NCBI GenBank assembly: GCA_030734395.1 | Contig: JAUZTG010000044.1 | Span: forward strand, 1,612,001-1,676,000 | From: Sarocladium kiliense | Lineage: Eukaryota > Ascomycota > Sordariomycetes > Hypocreales > Sarocladiaceae | Length of the DNA stretch: 64,000 bases | Reading direction: 5' to 3' | Shown: positions 31,350 to 42,741 of the stretch, one piece after another | How the letters are laid out: each line of letters starts with the position of its first letter | Numbering within the stretch: the stretch's first letter is position 1 | Notes under the pieces: generated by a model | What the model was told of the DNA's origin: nothing | Seen by the model: the letters and a program-made list of their open reading frames with translations, nothing else | The model's database searches: none | Translations under genes and position numbers: made by a program

Positions 31350-33669
31350 ATGGCCGCAAACACTGCTTCCGGCGCTGTTGATCAGCTTGCCACCGACCTC
31401 AACAACACCACCCTTGATGCCAAGGCTCCAGCCATCGACACCACTGTCAGCGGCGAAGCGTCTGAGGATGCTGGTCCGACTCCCAACTCCGCCGCTCCCC
31501 ACCCCCAGAACTCGGCGTCTCTCTACGTTGGCGAGCTCGATCCCTCTGTCACCGAGGCGATGCTCTTCGAGCTGTTCTCTCAGATCGGAGCTGTTGCTTC
31601 TATCCGTGTCTGCCGTGATGCCGTGACCCGTCGCTCCCTTGGGTACGCTTACGTGAACTACAACGCCACCTCGGATGGTGAGAAGGCTCTCGAGGAGCTC
31701 AACTACACTCTCATCAAGGGCCGCCCCTGCCGCATCATGTGGTCCCAGCGTGACCCTGCTCTGCGCAAGACTGGTCAGGGCAACGTCTTCATCAAGAACC
31801 TTGACGTCGCCATTGATAACAAGGCTCTTCACGACACCTTCCGTGCCTTCGGCCACATCCTGAGCTGCAAGGTTGCCCAGGATGAGAACGGCAACTCCAA
31901 GGGCTATGGTTTTGTGCACTACGAGACCGATGAGGCTGCCCAGAACGCTATTACTGCTGTGAACGGCATGCTTCTCAACGACAAGAAGGTCTACGTCGGC
32001 CACCACATCCCCAAAAAGGACCGCCAGAGTAAGTTCGAGGAGATGAAGGCCAACTTCACCAATATCTACGTCAAGAACATCAGCACCGAGGTTACCGATG
32101 ATGACTTCCGTGAGCTTTTCGCCAAGTATGGCGATGTTACCTCTTCCTCCCTCGCCCGCGACCAGGAGGGCAAGAGCCGTGGCTTTGGTTTCGTCAACTA
32201 CACCACTCACGAGGCCGCCTTCAAGGCTGTTGAGGAGCTCAACGGCAAGGACTTCCATGGCCAGGACCTCTACGTTGGTCGCGCCCAGAAGAAGCACGAG
32301 CGCGAGGAGGAGCTCCGGAAGACTTATGAGGCTGCTCGTCTCGAGAAGGCCAACAAGTATCAGGGCGTCAACCTCTACATCAAGAACCTCAACGACGATG
32401 TGGATGACGAGAAGCTCCGTCAAATGTTCTCTGAGTTCGGTCCCATCACATCCGCCAAGGTGATGCGTGAGAACTACTCTGAAGAGTCTGAGGAGAAGAA
32501 GGACGAGGAGTCTGACGAGGAGAAGAAGGAGGATGATCAGGACAAGGAAAACAAGAAGGAGTCTGAAGAGGAGAGCCAAGAGGAGGGTGCTGAAAAGAAG
32601 ACCGAGAAGAAGGGCGATAAGAAGCTCGGCAAGAGCAAGGGCTTTGGCTTCGTCTGCTTCAGCAACCCCGATGACGCCACCAAGGCTGTCGCCGAGATGA
32701 ACCAGCGCATGTTTGACGGCAAGCCCCTCTACGTCGCTCTCGCCCAGCGCAAGGATGTTCGCAAGAGCCAGCTCGAGGCTAGTATCCAGGCTCGCAACCA
32801 GATGCGCATGCAGCAGGCCGCTGCAGCTGCTGTTGGCATTCCGCAGCAGTACATGCAGCCCCCTGTTTACTATGGCCCTGGCCAGCAACCCGGCTTCATG
32901 CCCCAGGCTGGTGGCCGTGGCATGCCCTTCCCTCAGCCCGGCATGGGTATGCCCGCCCCTCAGGGTGGACGTCCTGGCCAGTTCCCCGGCTACCCTCAGC
33001 AGGGTGGACGTGGCGGAGCTCCCCAGCAGATGCCTCCCAACATGTACGGCATGCCTGGTCAGTTCGGCCCACAGTTCGGCCAGCCTGGCACTCCTCAGTT
33101 CATGGCTGCCATGCAGCAGGTTCAGCAGGCTGCTATGGGTGGTGGCCGTGGCGGTCCTCAGGGTGGCCGTGGTGGCATGCCCGGTGCTCCTCCTAACGGC
33201 ATGCAGGGTCAAGGCATGCAGGGCTACCCGCCCAACAACCGTCAGCAGGGTGGCCGCGGTAACGGTAACGGCAACCGCAACGGCAACTTCCCCAACCAGG
33301 GTGGTCGTGGCGGCGATGCCAACCCGTCTTCCATGATCCAGGCTCAGCTTGCTGGCGCCCAGCCTGCGCAGCAGAAGCAGATTCTGGGTGAGATGATCTT
33401 CCCCAAGATCCAGGCCATCAACGGTGAACTTGCTGGCAAGATCACCGGTATGCTTCTTGAGATGGACAACTCTGAGCTTGTCAACCTGTAAGTTATACTA
33501 AATGCACACTTCTCCTGCATCCAGACGCTAACCAAGTCACAGCATCGAGGATGAGAGCGCTCTTAAGGCCAAGGTCGACGAGGCTCTTGCAGTCTACGAC
33601 GAGTACGTCAAGTCTCAGGGCCCCGCTGAGGGCGGCGAGGCCAAGAAGGAGGAGGAGACCAAGGCTTAA
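31350..33669 (+). CDS. pab1: Polyadenylate-binding protein (PABP)
   Basis: Two exons: 31350-33487 and 33543-33669, with a 55-nt intron (GTAAGT...CACAG), giving 754 residues. Four RRMs are visible. RRM1 starts at ASLYVGELDPSV (~57), RRM2 at GNVFIKNLD, RRM3 at TNIYVKNIS and RRM4 at VNLYIKNLND. Each has RNP1 variants such as SKGYGFVHY and SRGFGFVNY. RRM4 is split by a ~50-residue Glu/Lys-rich insert, a feature of filamentous ascomycete PABPs. A Gly/Gln/Pro/Met-rich linker follows, then the MLLE domain with KITGMLLEMD at ~697-706; the intron falls inside this domain. The protein coats poly(A) tails, acts in translation initiation and mRNA stability, and binds PAM2-motif partners through MLLE. The start context (AAAAATGGCC) is strong. 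Confidence 0.97.
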
Positions 33670-34395
33670 GTTTTGGTGCAGAATCTCCTTCATCTGCAAT
33701 ATTGTTTTCACTTGTTATTCCCACTTGAAGAGCAGAATATCGCGGTGGTGCGCCATGCTGCCTATCATGTCGATATGGCGGGATGATTGATCGACATTTG
33801 ACATTGGCGGCACAACATGCAGTTTTCGGTGTACATTTTAGAGTGCTTTGCTATTTTGGCCTCGATGCCAAGGAGGAAAAGTTCAAAGGTTCTCCGCTGC
33901 CGCCTTGGTAATTCCTGGAGGCGAGGAAGATGATATGTTTTTTTTTTCGGAGGGATTCGACTGACCGACACACTCCGGTGCGAACCCAGTGGGAAGGAGG
34001 CGTTCAAGGGTGCAGGGATTCTGTGAGTTGCCTATAGGCCTATACCCCCCAATATGGTCCCTACTTCGACAGGCAAATATGATACTGGAAGTTTATCGAG
34101 ACTTCGAATCAATTTTCTTCAAATACTTGTCCGGCTCCATTTGTGCGATGTCCTGGAGTGTCTGCATGGTTGACCATCACAACTGTGTTGTCCACTTTCA
34201 TATAATTACCATGTAGGAGTATTCATTGATGTTTCTACTTGACAGAATCCAAAGTTCGAAGGTATCCCGTGAACGCCGATTGCACCGCCGCATATGGCGC
34301 CCAGTTGCTGACAGACCTCTCATGTTCATTATCATTTGCTCTTTTGTAGTCCGGCCTTGGCACACACACGGCGCCGAACCCTCGCTTGAGTCTCT
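33670..34395. other. Intergenic between convergent genes
   Basis: About 725 bp holding the 3' regions of pab1 and of the minus-strand membrane protein gene. It includes a ten-T run at 33938-33947. No gene was recognised. Confidence 0.6.
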
Positions 34396-36297
34396 TCAGT
34401 TCATCTCGCCGATAATGCCCTGATCCTGTTCAATCATATACTTCTTCCCGGGCACGCTCGCAAACAAACTCTCCATCACCTTGCCCTTTTGCTTCCTGCG
34501 CACATCACTCAAATACCCACTCACATCGCTCAACCCTCGGATCTGATCCTCAAGTGACAAGGTCGTCGCGTTTGCCCCGCGGACGAGCGGGGAGACGAGC
34601 TTTGAGCGAAGGGACTCGAGGGAGGCTTTGAGTGTGAGGAGCTTCCCGTTGTGTTCAACAAGGACACCCTTGTTCCGAACGGTCTTCTCGCGGACGTTCC
34701 GCAAGAGAGCGCGGTTCTGTTCGAATTTTCGGACGGAGGCGGCGCGGGGGCCGAGGATGCGGGCCCATAGTCCTGAGAGGAGGTCGGCGTGGAGTTCCTC
34801 CTGGGCAGAGGATTCACGGACGACGGCGCGTGCGAGGTTGAGGAAGTGGAAGTCGACGGCTTCGAAGAGCGCAAAGAGGGTGAGGGAGTGCTGGAGCTCG
34901 GCGGCGATGGAGTCTTCCAGGATAGTGAGAAATTCGTTGAAGAGGAGCTGGACGAGGCGCTGTTCGCGTTGCGGATTGGAAGGGCCTAGGATGTAGGTTG
35001 TTAGATGGCCCAGGGGGGTGGGTGAGCCGGATGGAGTGCTGAGGATGTTGGCGGTAGAAAGGGCGTTGTGGAGGTTGTCGTAGATGGATGAGAGGGTAGA
35101 GGGAGGAGGGGATGAAGAGAGGCGGCTGAGGTGCATCTTTGCCCAGTCCATGACGTTGAGGATGCCATCAATGTCGCCGTCCACGCGGGCGAAGAACTTG
35201 GTCATCTCCACAGCCAAGGTCTTCATCGTTTCGCTCAGCTCATCCAAGTCCTTCACAATTGCCGCTCCGCCTTCTAAATCGCTCGACCGCACACTCTCAG
35301 CCAGATCCCAGACCGCCACACTCGTAGCCTGAAGATCGTGGACTTGTGTAACGGCGTGTTCAGAATAGTAGATCAGGGGCTCGAAGGAGCGCGCTACGCC
35401 AGCAACTTTGACGAGATCACCGGCTGGGAGGGGTGAGGCGGGTTGGAAGAGGGATTTCAAGGTTGTTATGGCGAGGAAGAGGGCGAAGATAGTGCTGATG
35501 AGGGAGGTGTAGGATGAGGTTATGCGGTGGTAGTAGGTGCGGATTGAGACGATAAGGGCTTCGATGGGAGCCGTGCGGTGTTGGACTTCAGCGCGAACGG
35601 CAAAGCGGATATCTGGAGGTAGTTAGTACTTTGCTTTACATGTTACTCGATGAGAGAAGTAATGCTCACAGTTGTCCGCCGGTGACGTCTCAGTTTGGTT
35701 TAAGCCTCCTCCTTGCCGTAACCGCATTGTAGGATCATCGTCGTGAGCTGGAGGGCTAACACTTCTCCTTCTTTCAGGACTTTGACTCCCAATAGGTAAC
35801 CTCGTCCTCATAGCCTGATCCAGAACCATCTCATCCTGCTCACTGTACCCCGTCTCTGGTGAAGCGCCCCGTGAGTAACCACCGCCCCCGCCACCACCAC
35901 CGCTCATTTTCGTCATCAACATAGGATCCTGCAGCACTGCAAAGGGAGACTGCTGATTGAATGGCATGCCTCCCAGAACATCACGAGGCGCCCTCCAGAA
36001 GCCGCTGCTCCGGTCGCCGTTGCCGAGTCTCCGCCATGCTGGTGGCGAGTACCCACCTCCTGAGGCGATTTCCGAATCCCCCTCCTCCTCCAGATCCAGA
36101 TCCGGATCCTCTAGGTGATCCAGGCGATGATGGCTTCCGTCGTTGACGGAATCTGGATCTGTCGTTGCGGGTTCGGAGGGGGGATGGTGATGGGGATGGT
36201 GATGGGGATGTTGAGAGGGACGTCGGAGGAGAGTGGGGGAGTTGGGGTGGTGTTCGAAGTCCCGTAAGGAAGCGTCGAGAGGATCTTGATCGGCCAT
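34396..36297 (-). CDS. Conserved single-pass membrane protein with helical C-terminal domain, function unknown
   Basis: Two exons: 35670-36297 and 34396-35612, with a 57-nt intron (GTGAGC donor, perfect TACTAAC branch, CTCCAG acceptor), giving 614 residues. The N-terminal ~210 residues are disordered in character: a His/Pro run (HHPHHHPPSEP), an acidic stretch, a Gly-rich run and RRRSVSPP-type phosphorylatable sites. One hydrophobic helix at ~245-263 (SLISTIFALFLAITTL) is followed by a ~350-residue region of predicted helices with several Leu heptads, no Cys and no catalytic motif I know. I do not recognise the family. It could be an ER or nuclear-envelope protein with its long helical part on one face. 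Another frame with its own ATG at 36658 overlaps the start. Confidence 0.75.
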
Positions 36298-38566
36298 TGT
36301 TTTGTTCTTGCGGTAAGAATTGAGGTGGCGGCGGCGGTGGAGGGAGGTAGTAGAGGCTGGGGTCCCTTGCGATAGGAGACTGATCCTGGAGGAGGATACT
36401 TCGGTGGTGACGGTCGTATGGAATCTCGGGCAGAGGTTTCTGGACTTGAGATTCTGCTGGGTCGGCAGTGAGGGCGTTGAAAATGGCCGTTGGCCTGAGG
36501 AAAGCTGGGATGGTAAAGCGAGGAAAGAAGGGAATGAGATGAGGGAGGTAGAGGGCGAGGAAGACACAACAGAGAGTGAAGGTGGCGATCCAGGTACTTG
36601 GGGCGATGGTAATGCTGACGAGTGAGACTTGGTTGTTGACCGTCAGGAGAGAATACATGGAAGGCAGCCTTGTCTTTCTCGAGCTCTGGCCGACCGCTGG
36701 CTGACAGTGGTGATGTGATGGGATGGTTGTCGGGCACACAAAGGAGGAGTGAGTGAGTGTGACGGTGTAAGTGATAAGTGGCTGGTCGTAGGCAGCAGGG
36801 CAGGGAGGGAGGGGTCGGTGGGATCAAGCCGATTGCGGAGACTTCAGAGGAGAGAGGGGAAGATAGAGAAGAGAAGGAATGAAAGAAGGCGATCAGATGA
36901 TGAGAAAGGACCAAGATAGACTATGGCTGTAGTGTTTACCGTGGTGTTGTTTGGGTGGAAGAGAAACAAGGATTGCCCCACTGTGTGGCCGTTGTCTGAG
37001 GCCATGGGGGGCAGCCGAAAAGGGAGAGGCTGGTGGCTGCTCAGCGTGTTGACTCTAGGGGATCCGGTACTAGTAGTGGAGGGGGAGGGGTCCTGCAGTG
37101 GGTTCTGGGCCAATCGATGCGCTGGAACAGAGACACGGTACGGATCGAGCGTGTCATGTTTATGCAAGCACTCAAACGATCGGAGGCTGCGTTTGTGACG
37201 GATGCTGAGTGTTAGGCATTTGACATTGGATGGCATGGCAATCGTGCTGTCAGTTCGCTACGGGTCGCATAGCTAGAAGCCTGTGCTGTGGCTGCATATT
37301 GCGGTACCTTACCCGACCAAAAGGTACCTTATATCCTAAACCTTACTTACCACAACCATCTCATCGAATCTGATTCCTGTCAAGACTTGATCATTGAATT
37401 CATCGTGAATTAAAGACATTATCGCTTGTTTGTTTACCATTTCTTGTTCTTGTCACATGTCTTATCCTTCGCGTCGCTGTCAACGAATCACTTCTCAACC
37501 AAACGCCAACCTGACGCGTCTACCCGGCACACGCGTAAAGTGGTTTGTTTACACATATACAAAGACCTCTCACTTGACTCAAAATGTGGGTTGGCTTTGC
37601 CTTGCTCGTTCGAATGGCTCAGGGTGAGTAGGCACCGTTTAGCGCGCCAAAAATTAATACGTTTGGCTGTTGGATTTGGCACGTCGGCGTTTATTTGACG
37701 GCTAGCACGAGATCTCCTTAATGCAGCTTAAGACTGACCCATGTATTTGTCAGGATCAAGAGAAGCGGTCTGATAGGATACTCACTCTCTTTCTATCTGA
37801 GTTTAAGAGAGACACAGTGACGTGCTTCTATAAATGACACAACAAGATGGCTCGGTTCAGACATCGCGACCCTACGGATAAGACTCTAAGTTCCTGTCCC
37901 TGCCGCAGCCCGAGACTTGCGAATGAAGAAATCCTTAAGCGTTCAGCTGAGATACATATCTGAGCTTATGTTGACCCTTTGATAAGAGCAGGAGTGTAGG
38001 AGATGAATCGCCATGTATCGAGAGCCGCATGGTTAGTCCAGCCTGATTGCCGTGTTATCCGTATGTTGGCTGCAACTGAGGCTGCACGACCCCAAACTAG
38101 TGGGAATGGTTCACTTCCCTAGGCGCAGCATGTGTTCCCTTTTGTGATAGGAGGAATTTTACAAGAGGACTGATGCTACAATTTCAAGTTATCCAGCCGC
38201 ATATACAGCGGCAAGAAGCCGTAATTACGTCTAGAGATGATGCTGTAGGCGAAACTTCTAGCCCAGGCCAAGAGCGCCCATCCTATGACAACGTAGACCT
38301 TGCAGCAGCACCCTTAGTAGGCTGTAAGTAGATCTCAGACTGCAGCGCCAGGACCGGTCATTATGCAGGGTCTCAGCCGGAAGCCGAGTTCCGCTGTGGC
38401 TGCAATGGAAGCTATTAGTACTCCGTAGTCATCGCTGGATCCAGCGACTACCACGCAATACTGCTGACCGTGCTCGGATTTGCAATAATAAGAATGGTGG
38501 ACGCCGTAGACTCACGCGACAGCACCTCTCGCAAAGCTGTCAAGATTTTACCACACTCCTTCTACC
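36298..38566. other. Long intergenic region
   Basis: About 2.3 kb between divergent genes. The left part carries an overlapping upstream frame (ATG 36658 to stop 35981) whose first ~60 codons include a hydrophobic segment. The nonamer GGTACCTTA occurs twice at 37301-37331. No gene is supportable in 37400-38560. Confidence 0.5.
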
Positions 38567-39478
38567 ATGCGCGCTGCCTGGCTCCTGCTTCGGACTCCGT
38601 GGCTTGCCCGCCGAGGAGTTGTTGGCACGGTACCCCATCTCAGGATCGACTATATCGAGCCAACGACAATCAAACAGCTGACACTGATTACGGCTGCCCC
38701 AGTACTACGACTTGGCGACCTCAAGGCTCGGGATGAAGTTGACACTTGCGCCTGGGTGGACGGCGATCCGGGTACGCCAGTCATGATCGCACTTTCGAGG
38801 ATACTGATGCTGATACAAACCTTAGATAGACCAGTGACTTGTCCAGCTGGACATACATGCGGTACAGGTGGTGTAGCGAATAGCTTCATTGCATGCTGCG
38901 ACCAGGCGTCTTGTATAGACAGCCCACATCTTTGCGTGGACCATCGAGCAACCGCCTGCGCAGATGCAGCCATCTGCAACAGTGTATACTCGACAGGGAC
39001 CAAGTGGTAAGTGGGGGATCCGGAACAGCCTGGAACCCAGAGCACTGACTCGAGCGAGGGTAGTCCACGGGATCTTCCCTATTGTGTGACATACGCTGTT
39101 GGATCAGAGCTGACATCCTTCTCCTGCGCGACATCATCGACTAGAATCGTGCTTCTGACAACGACGACCAATGAAAACGACGGAGGAACACAAGAGACCA
39201 GCTCACCAACCGACACCACGATTGGGAGCCGAGATGGCAACGACAATGCTTCAGGAGGCTCAACCACAGCTCAATCACGACCGATTACAACAGGTGGCGG
39301 CGATAATGGTGGAGATGGGGACGGTAGCAGCAATATCACTCCTGGTGAATGGGGTGGTATAGCTGTAGGCATCATTTTTGGCGTAGCGACTATTGTTGTT
39401 GCGGTTCTGTTGGCTATTTGGCCCGCCAAGGTCAAGGCTTTCCTTGAGAAGTGGCTCTGTTGTGGTATGTGTAAGTAA
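38567..39478 (+). CDS. Cys-rich single-pass membrane protein, family unknown
   Basis: Three exons: 38567-38771, 38826-39006 and 39064-39478, with introns of 54 and 57 nt, giving 266 residues. The ectodomain has 12 Cys, beginning CAWVDGDP, then VTCPAGHTCG, a CC pair, and later KCPRDLPYC. This arrangement recurs in uncharacterised secreted and membrane proteins of ascomycetes. A Thr/Ser/Gly/Asn-rich stalk follows. The transmembrane segment at ~227-249 (GIAVGIIFGVATIVVAVLLA) is followed by a very short basic tail ending CCGMCK, whose Cys could be palmitoylated. The N-terminus is less hydrophobic than a typical signal peptide, so the first exon may be incomplete. A surface sensor or cell-wall anchor role is inference. 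Confidence 0.65.
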
Positions 39479-39567
39479 CGACGCCTGATATATGAGCATA
39501 TAGAAAAGATCACTCTTGAACACGATTCGGCTCAGATGAAGCCAAACTTCCCAGCCTTTCTATTTCT

Positions 39568-40575
39568 TCATGGCTTTGTGGTTTCTACAGGCTCTAGCCT
39601 GCTCAGAAAGTCGTTTCCAGGCTGCTCGTCCTTCCATCTCGTCCGCGGTAGCTCAAATGTCGAAGTCACCCGCCCATACGACATTCCTCCAAGTTGGCCC
39701 AAGGGCCTCAATTTATCTAAGTCGATGTGGCTGGAGTCCTCGTTGGTCGCGTCTTCCCTCACCCAGAAGCGCGTAGCCTGGAGAAGACACACAGCAGCTT
39801 TACTCATACCAGTGCTGTGCCCTTCGAACTCCTTGATGTCCACAACCTTGGCCTCGATAGAGAAAATAGACTCTTTGACACGGGTTGGCTTGACTGTCGT
39901 AGTCGGAGCTTCCGTTAAACCAGTGATGTCCCACTCTGAGACGCCATAGGGGGCATCAATTGAAGAAGCACTGACAGCTTCAATCATGTCTTCCGAAACG
40001 GTATTGATGACGCATTCGCCCGTGTCTTTCAAGTTCTGGTAGGTGTCTTTGATCGGTCCGAACCGTGAGGAGAAGCTGAGGATGAACATTGGCGGATCAT
40101 GGTCAACGACTTGAAAGTAGCTGAATGGCGCAAGGTTTTTCTTCTGGTTGTCTGCGGACACCGTGCTGATGAAGCCGATCGGACGAGGCACAATGCCCGA
40201 GACAAGCAGGCGATAGTTCTGCGACACAGCTCTTTCGGATGAGTAAGGGTCAATTTCTCGATGCGATGGTTCTGTCGGCAGTGGGTGGCTTGGTCTAATG
40301 CGGACACCATCTCCATACGACCAAGTAGGATCTGGAGACTTCGTCGTTTCGATCTGTGAGCCGGAGTGGTCGAAGTCTGGCCTGTTCTGGATTGTCTCTG
40401 CAAAATTCGTTACTCGCTGGACGGCGGAGAATTGTTCTTTGGCAGCCGTTTGATTGGTGTTCAAGCTGGGCTTGCTTGTAGCTATTGACATTGTAGATAT
40501 CCAGATGCGCGGAACACGTAGCGTGCTGTGTAAATTGAAGTTATCATTCCCGATCTTGCAACCAATGCTGAGCAT
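39568..40575 (-). CDS. Flavin reductase-like domain protein (FMN-binding)
   Basis: Single exon, 335 residues from ATG 40575; a second in-frame ATG at 40491 would give 307 residues and may be the real start. The core block begins at NYRLLVSGIVPRPIGFISTV, continues with NLAPFSYFQVVDHDPPMFIL and then DTYQNLKDTGECVINTVSED. This is the FMN-binding split-barrel pattern of the flavoredoxin/DIM6-NTAB group, which uses FMN to reduce or hydroxylate small molecules or to supply reduced flavin to a partner. The partner is not evident here. No targeting signal is clear, although the longer start has a basic N-terminus. It is convergent, with a 89-bp gap, to the Cys-rich membrane protein gene. Confidence 0.85.
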   Translation of the reverse strand: MLSIGCKIGNDNFNLHSTLRVPRIWISTMSIATSKPSLNTNQTAAKEQFSAVQRVTNFAETIQNRPDFDHSGSQIETTKSPDPTWSYGDGVRIRPSHPLPTEPSHREIDPYSSERAVSQNYRLLVSGIVPRPIGFISTVSADNQKKNLAPFSYFQVVDHDPPMFILSFSSRFGPIKDTYQNLKDTGECVINTVSEDMIEAVSASSIDAPYGVSEWDITGLTEAPTTTVKPTRVKESIFSIEAKVVDIKEFEGHSTGMSKAAVCLLQATRFWVREDATNEDSSHIDLDKLRPLGQLGGMSYGRVTSTFELPRTRWKDEQPGNDFLSRLEPVETTKP

Positions 40576-41447
40576 TAGTGTACATACCTTCGCTTAGCGG
40601 ACTGACACGCTCGACCAAGTGCAAACATGATCAGACTCAAGTAAGGACCGGACGAGTCTACTTCATATTACAGGGGTCCCTGCACGATCAGTGTTTGGTA
40701 CGTCCTTGCAAACAATTTCATCTGGCCTCGCTCAGAAAGATGCTGGTATTCCTGAAGAATACACAACGGATGCAACGCGAAGCCTTAAATCCACCATTGA
40801 AGGAAATTGACATTCCTGTCTCTAACAAGGTGACCGACCACAAGGGCGTAGGACTTGAACAGCGCTAACTATTCGTGGCTAGAGTGCTCCTCCCTCGGCG
40901 GACTGGGCACAATGCGTTCTTATCGAATGCTATCCCTTGTTGCTCTGGGCGCTCTCAGGGCTGTGCGGGCTATACGTAGGACACGGACCAAATGCTTGGT
41001 AGAGTCGGTACTCGAGTTGCCTCAACAGTTGCTGTGAAATTGTGTGATGAGATGGCCACCAAATGGTGCATTGCATTCCACATTACCGTATTCTTCTTCA
41101 AACTATCCTCACTAGACCTTTGATAGCCTACGCTTGTGCAAGCGGAACAGCGCCAACCTTCCCCATTACTACATGGGATAGGTATCTTACTCAGTGACAG
41201 CGCCACCGCTGGCCTTGTAATTCCATACCAAGGGCAGTGTTCATTGAAGATGTCTTCCACCTTTATTCACCGACCCCATGCTTCGCAAAACAGTGAATTC
41301 TCTGGGAGATGCAGATTGCCAACTGCCCGGCAGTGGTGAATCTTCATCACGTGATGCCTGCCAGCGAACGGGTCGACGACACCAACCGATGGATGAGGAT
41401 CCTTGAGCTTCCACAGTTTCCCATTGCCAGCTTTCTTGCTGTCCAAC
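40576..41447. other. Intergenic between divergent genes
   Basis: About 870 bp, the shared upstream region of the flavin reductase-like and chitinase genes. No gene or clear promoter element was recognised. Confidence 0.6.
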
Positions 41448-42741
41448 ATGCTTCCATCAATCTTTCGTGCAGTTTTGGGGCTTGTTCTACCCTTGGCCAT
41501 GGCAGCAGATGGAGTCGCTGATGTGACGCCTCCACGGCGGATCATGTATCTGACGGGGTACGTCTAGCCACTGTCTTCCTAACGCAAGCATGCCGACTCA
41601 TGACCAAACTTAGGCAGCACAATGTCGTTCCTGAACGTAGCCTGGCAAATGAAATCACTCATATTGCCTTGGCCTTCATGAGATCTGATGTCTTCAATGT
41701 CGACCAAACCCCAGAAACATGGCCTCTCTTCACCACGGTCGACGAAGCCCGTGCTTCGTTTAACCCCAATGCCAAGGTCATGGTTGCCATCGGCGGCTGG
41801 GGTGACTCTAAAGGTTTCGAGGAGGGTTCCCGGACTAGCGACGGGAGGAAGAGATGGACTCGTCAGGTTCGAGCCATGGTCGATGCGACAGGCGCAGATG
41901 GCGTCGATATCGACTGGGAGTACCCTGGGTAAACGTCACCAACTTCTGTCTTTCGAACACCATGAGCTGATGAACTAATTCCTACAGAGGGAATCGAGAC
42001 GACTACAAAGAGATCCCCAATTCGGAACGCAAATGGGAGATCGAAGCTTACGTCCTGCTTCTCGAGGACCTGAGGGTCGCCCTGGGGCCTGACAAGCTGC
42101 TGTCCATTGCTGTACCTGGCTGTGAGCGGGATCTGATGGCCTTCACTGCAACGACCATGCCCCGCATCACGAAGGCCGTGGACTTCATCAACGTTATGAC
42201 CTACGATCTCATGAACCGCCGCGATACCATCGTCAAGCACCACAGCGGTGTGCAGGACTCAATCGAGTCTATCCAGCACTACATAAGTCGCGGAGCCTTG
42301 CCCCAGCAACTCAACTTCGGTCTGGGGTACTATGTCAAATGGTTCATGGCCTCGCCCGAGTGCGACGCAAATAAGCCATTGGGCTGCCCGACGCAGCTCC
42401 TCGAAGATCCAGATACAGGTGCAGACCTTGGCAAGACAGGCGCGTTCAGTTGGCACGACACGATCCCCGAAGACCTTGCTGAGTCGTTCGCACGATCGCA
42501 ATCACAAGGCCGCTACTTCGAAGATGGAAGCTACGGATTCCTCGACAAACTGGAGAGCCGTTGGTGGTCGTATGATACCGCGCTCGTGGCTTCGACGAAG
42601 GTCGAGAAGTTATTGCAGCCCTTGCGATTGGGCGGGGTATTTGCATGGGGGCTCGGGGAGGATGCGCCGGAGTTTGCGACTCTGAGGGCGACGATGGAGG
42701 CGGTCAATCGTGTCGAAGGAGAGCCGAGAGATGAGCTGTAG
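41448..42741 (+). CDS. Secreted GH18 chitinase
   Basis: Three exons: 41448-41557, 41614-41928 and 41988-42741, with introns of 56 and 59 nt, giving 392 residues. The N-terminus MLPSIFRAVLGLVLPLAMA is a signal peptide. Next come the barrel start RRIMYLTG and the conserved VMVAIGGWG. The catalytic signature is DGVDIDWEYPG, with D132-x2-D135-x-D137-x-E139; Glu139 is the expected proton donor. The second intron falls just after this motif. Later blocks are VMTYDLMNRR and LGYYVKWF, a Cys pair in SPECDANKPLGCP, and the barrel end GGVFAWGLGED. It should hydrolyse beta-1,4-GlcNAc chains in the cell wall or in insect or fungal chitin. I see no carbohydrate-binding module and no GPI signal. Confidence 0.92.

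Noticed and set aside
31344..33212. 622-codon open frame antisense to the poly(A)-binding protein gene
   Set aside because: It mirrors the strongly biased codons of pab1 (Leu/Ala/Val-rich product, no domain) and vanishes where the bias weakens. It is a shadow frame.
37579..37625. Signal-peptide-like start (MWVGFALLVRMAQ) followed by a GTGAGT donor
   Set aside because: No downstream exon that continues a plausible protein could be found in the next kilobase.
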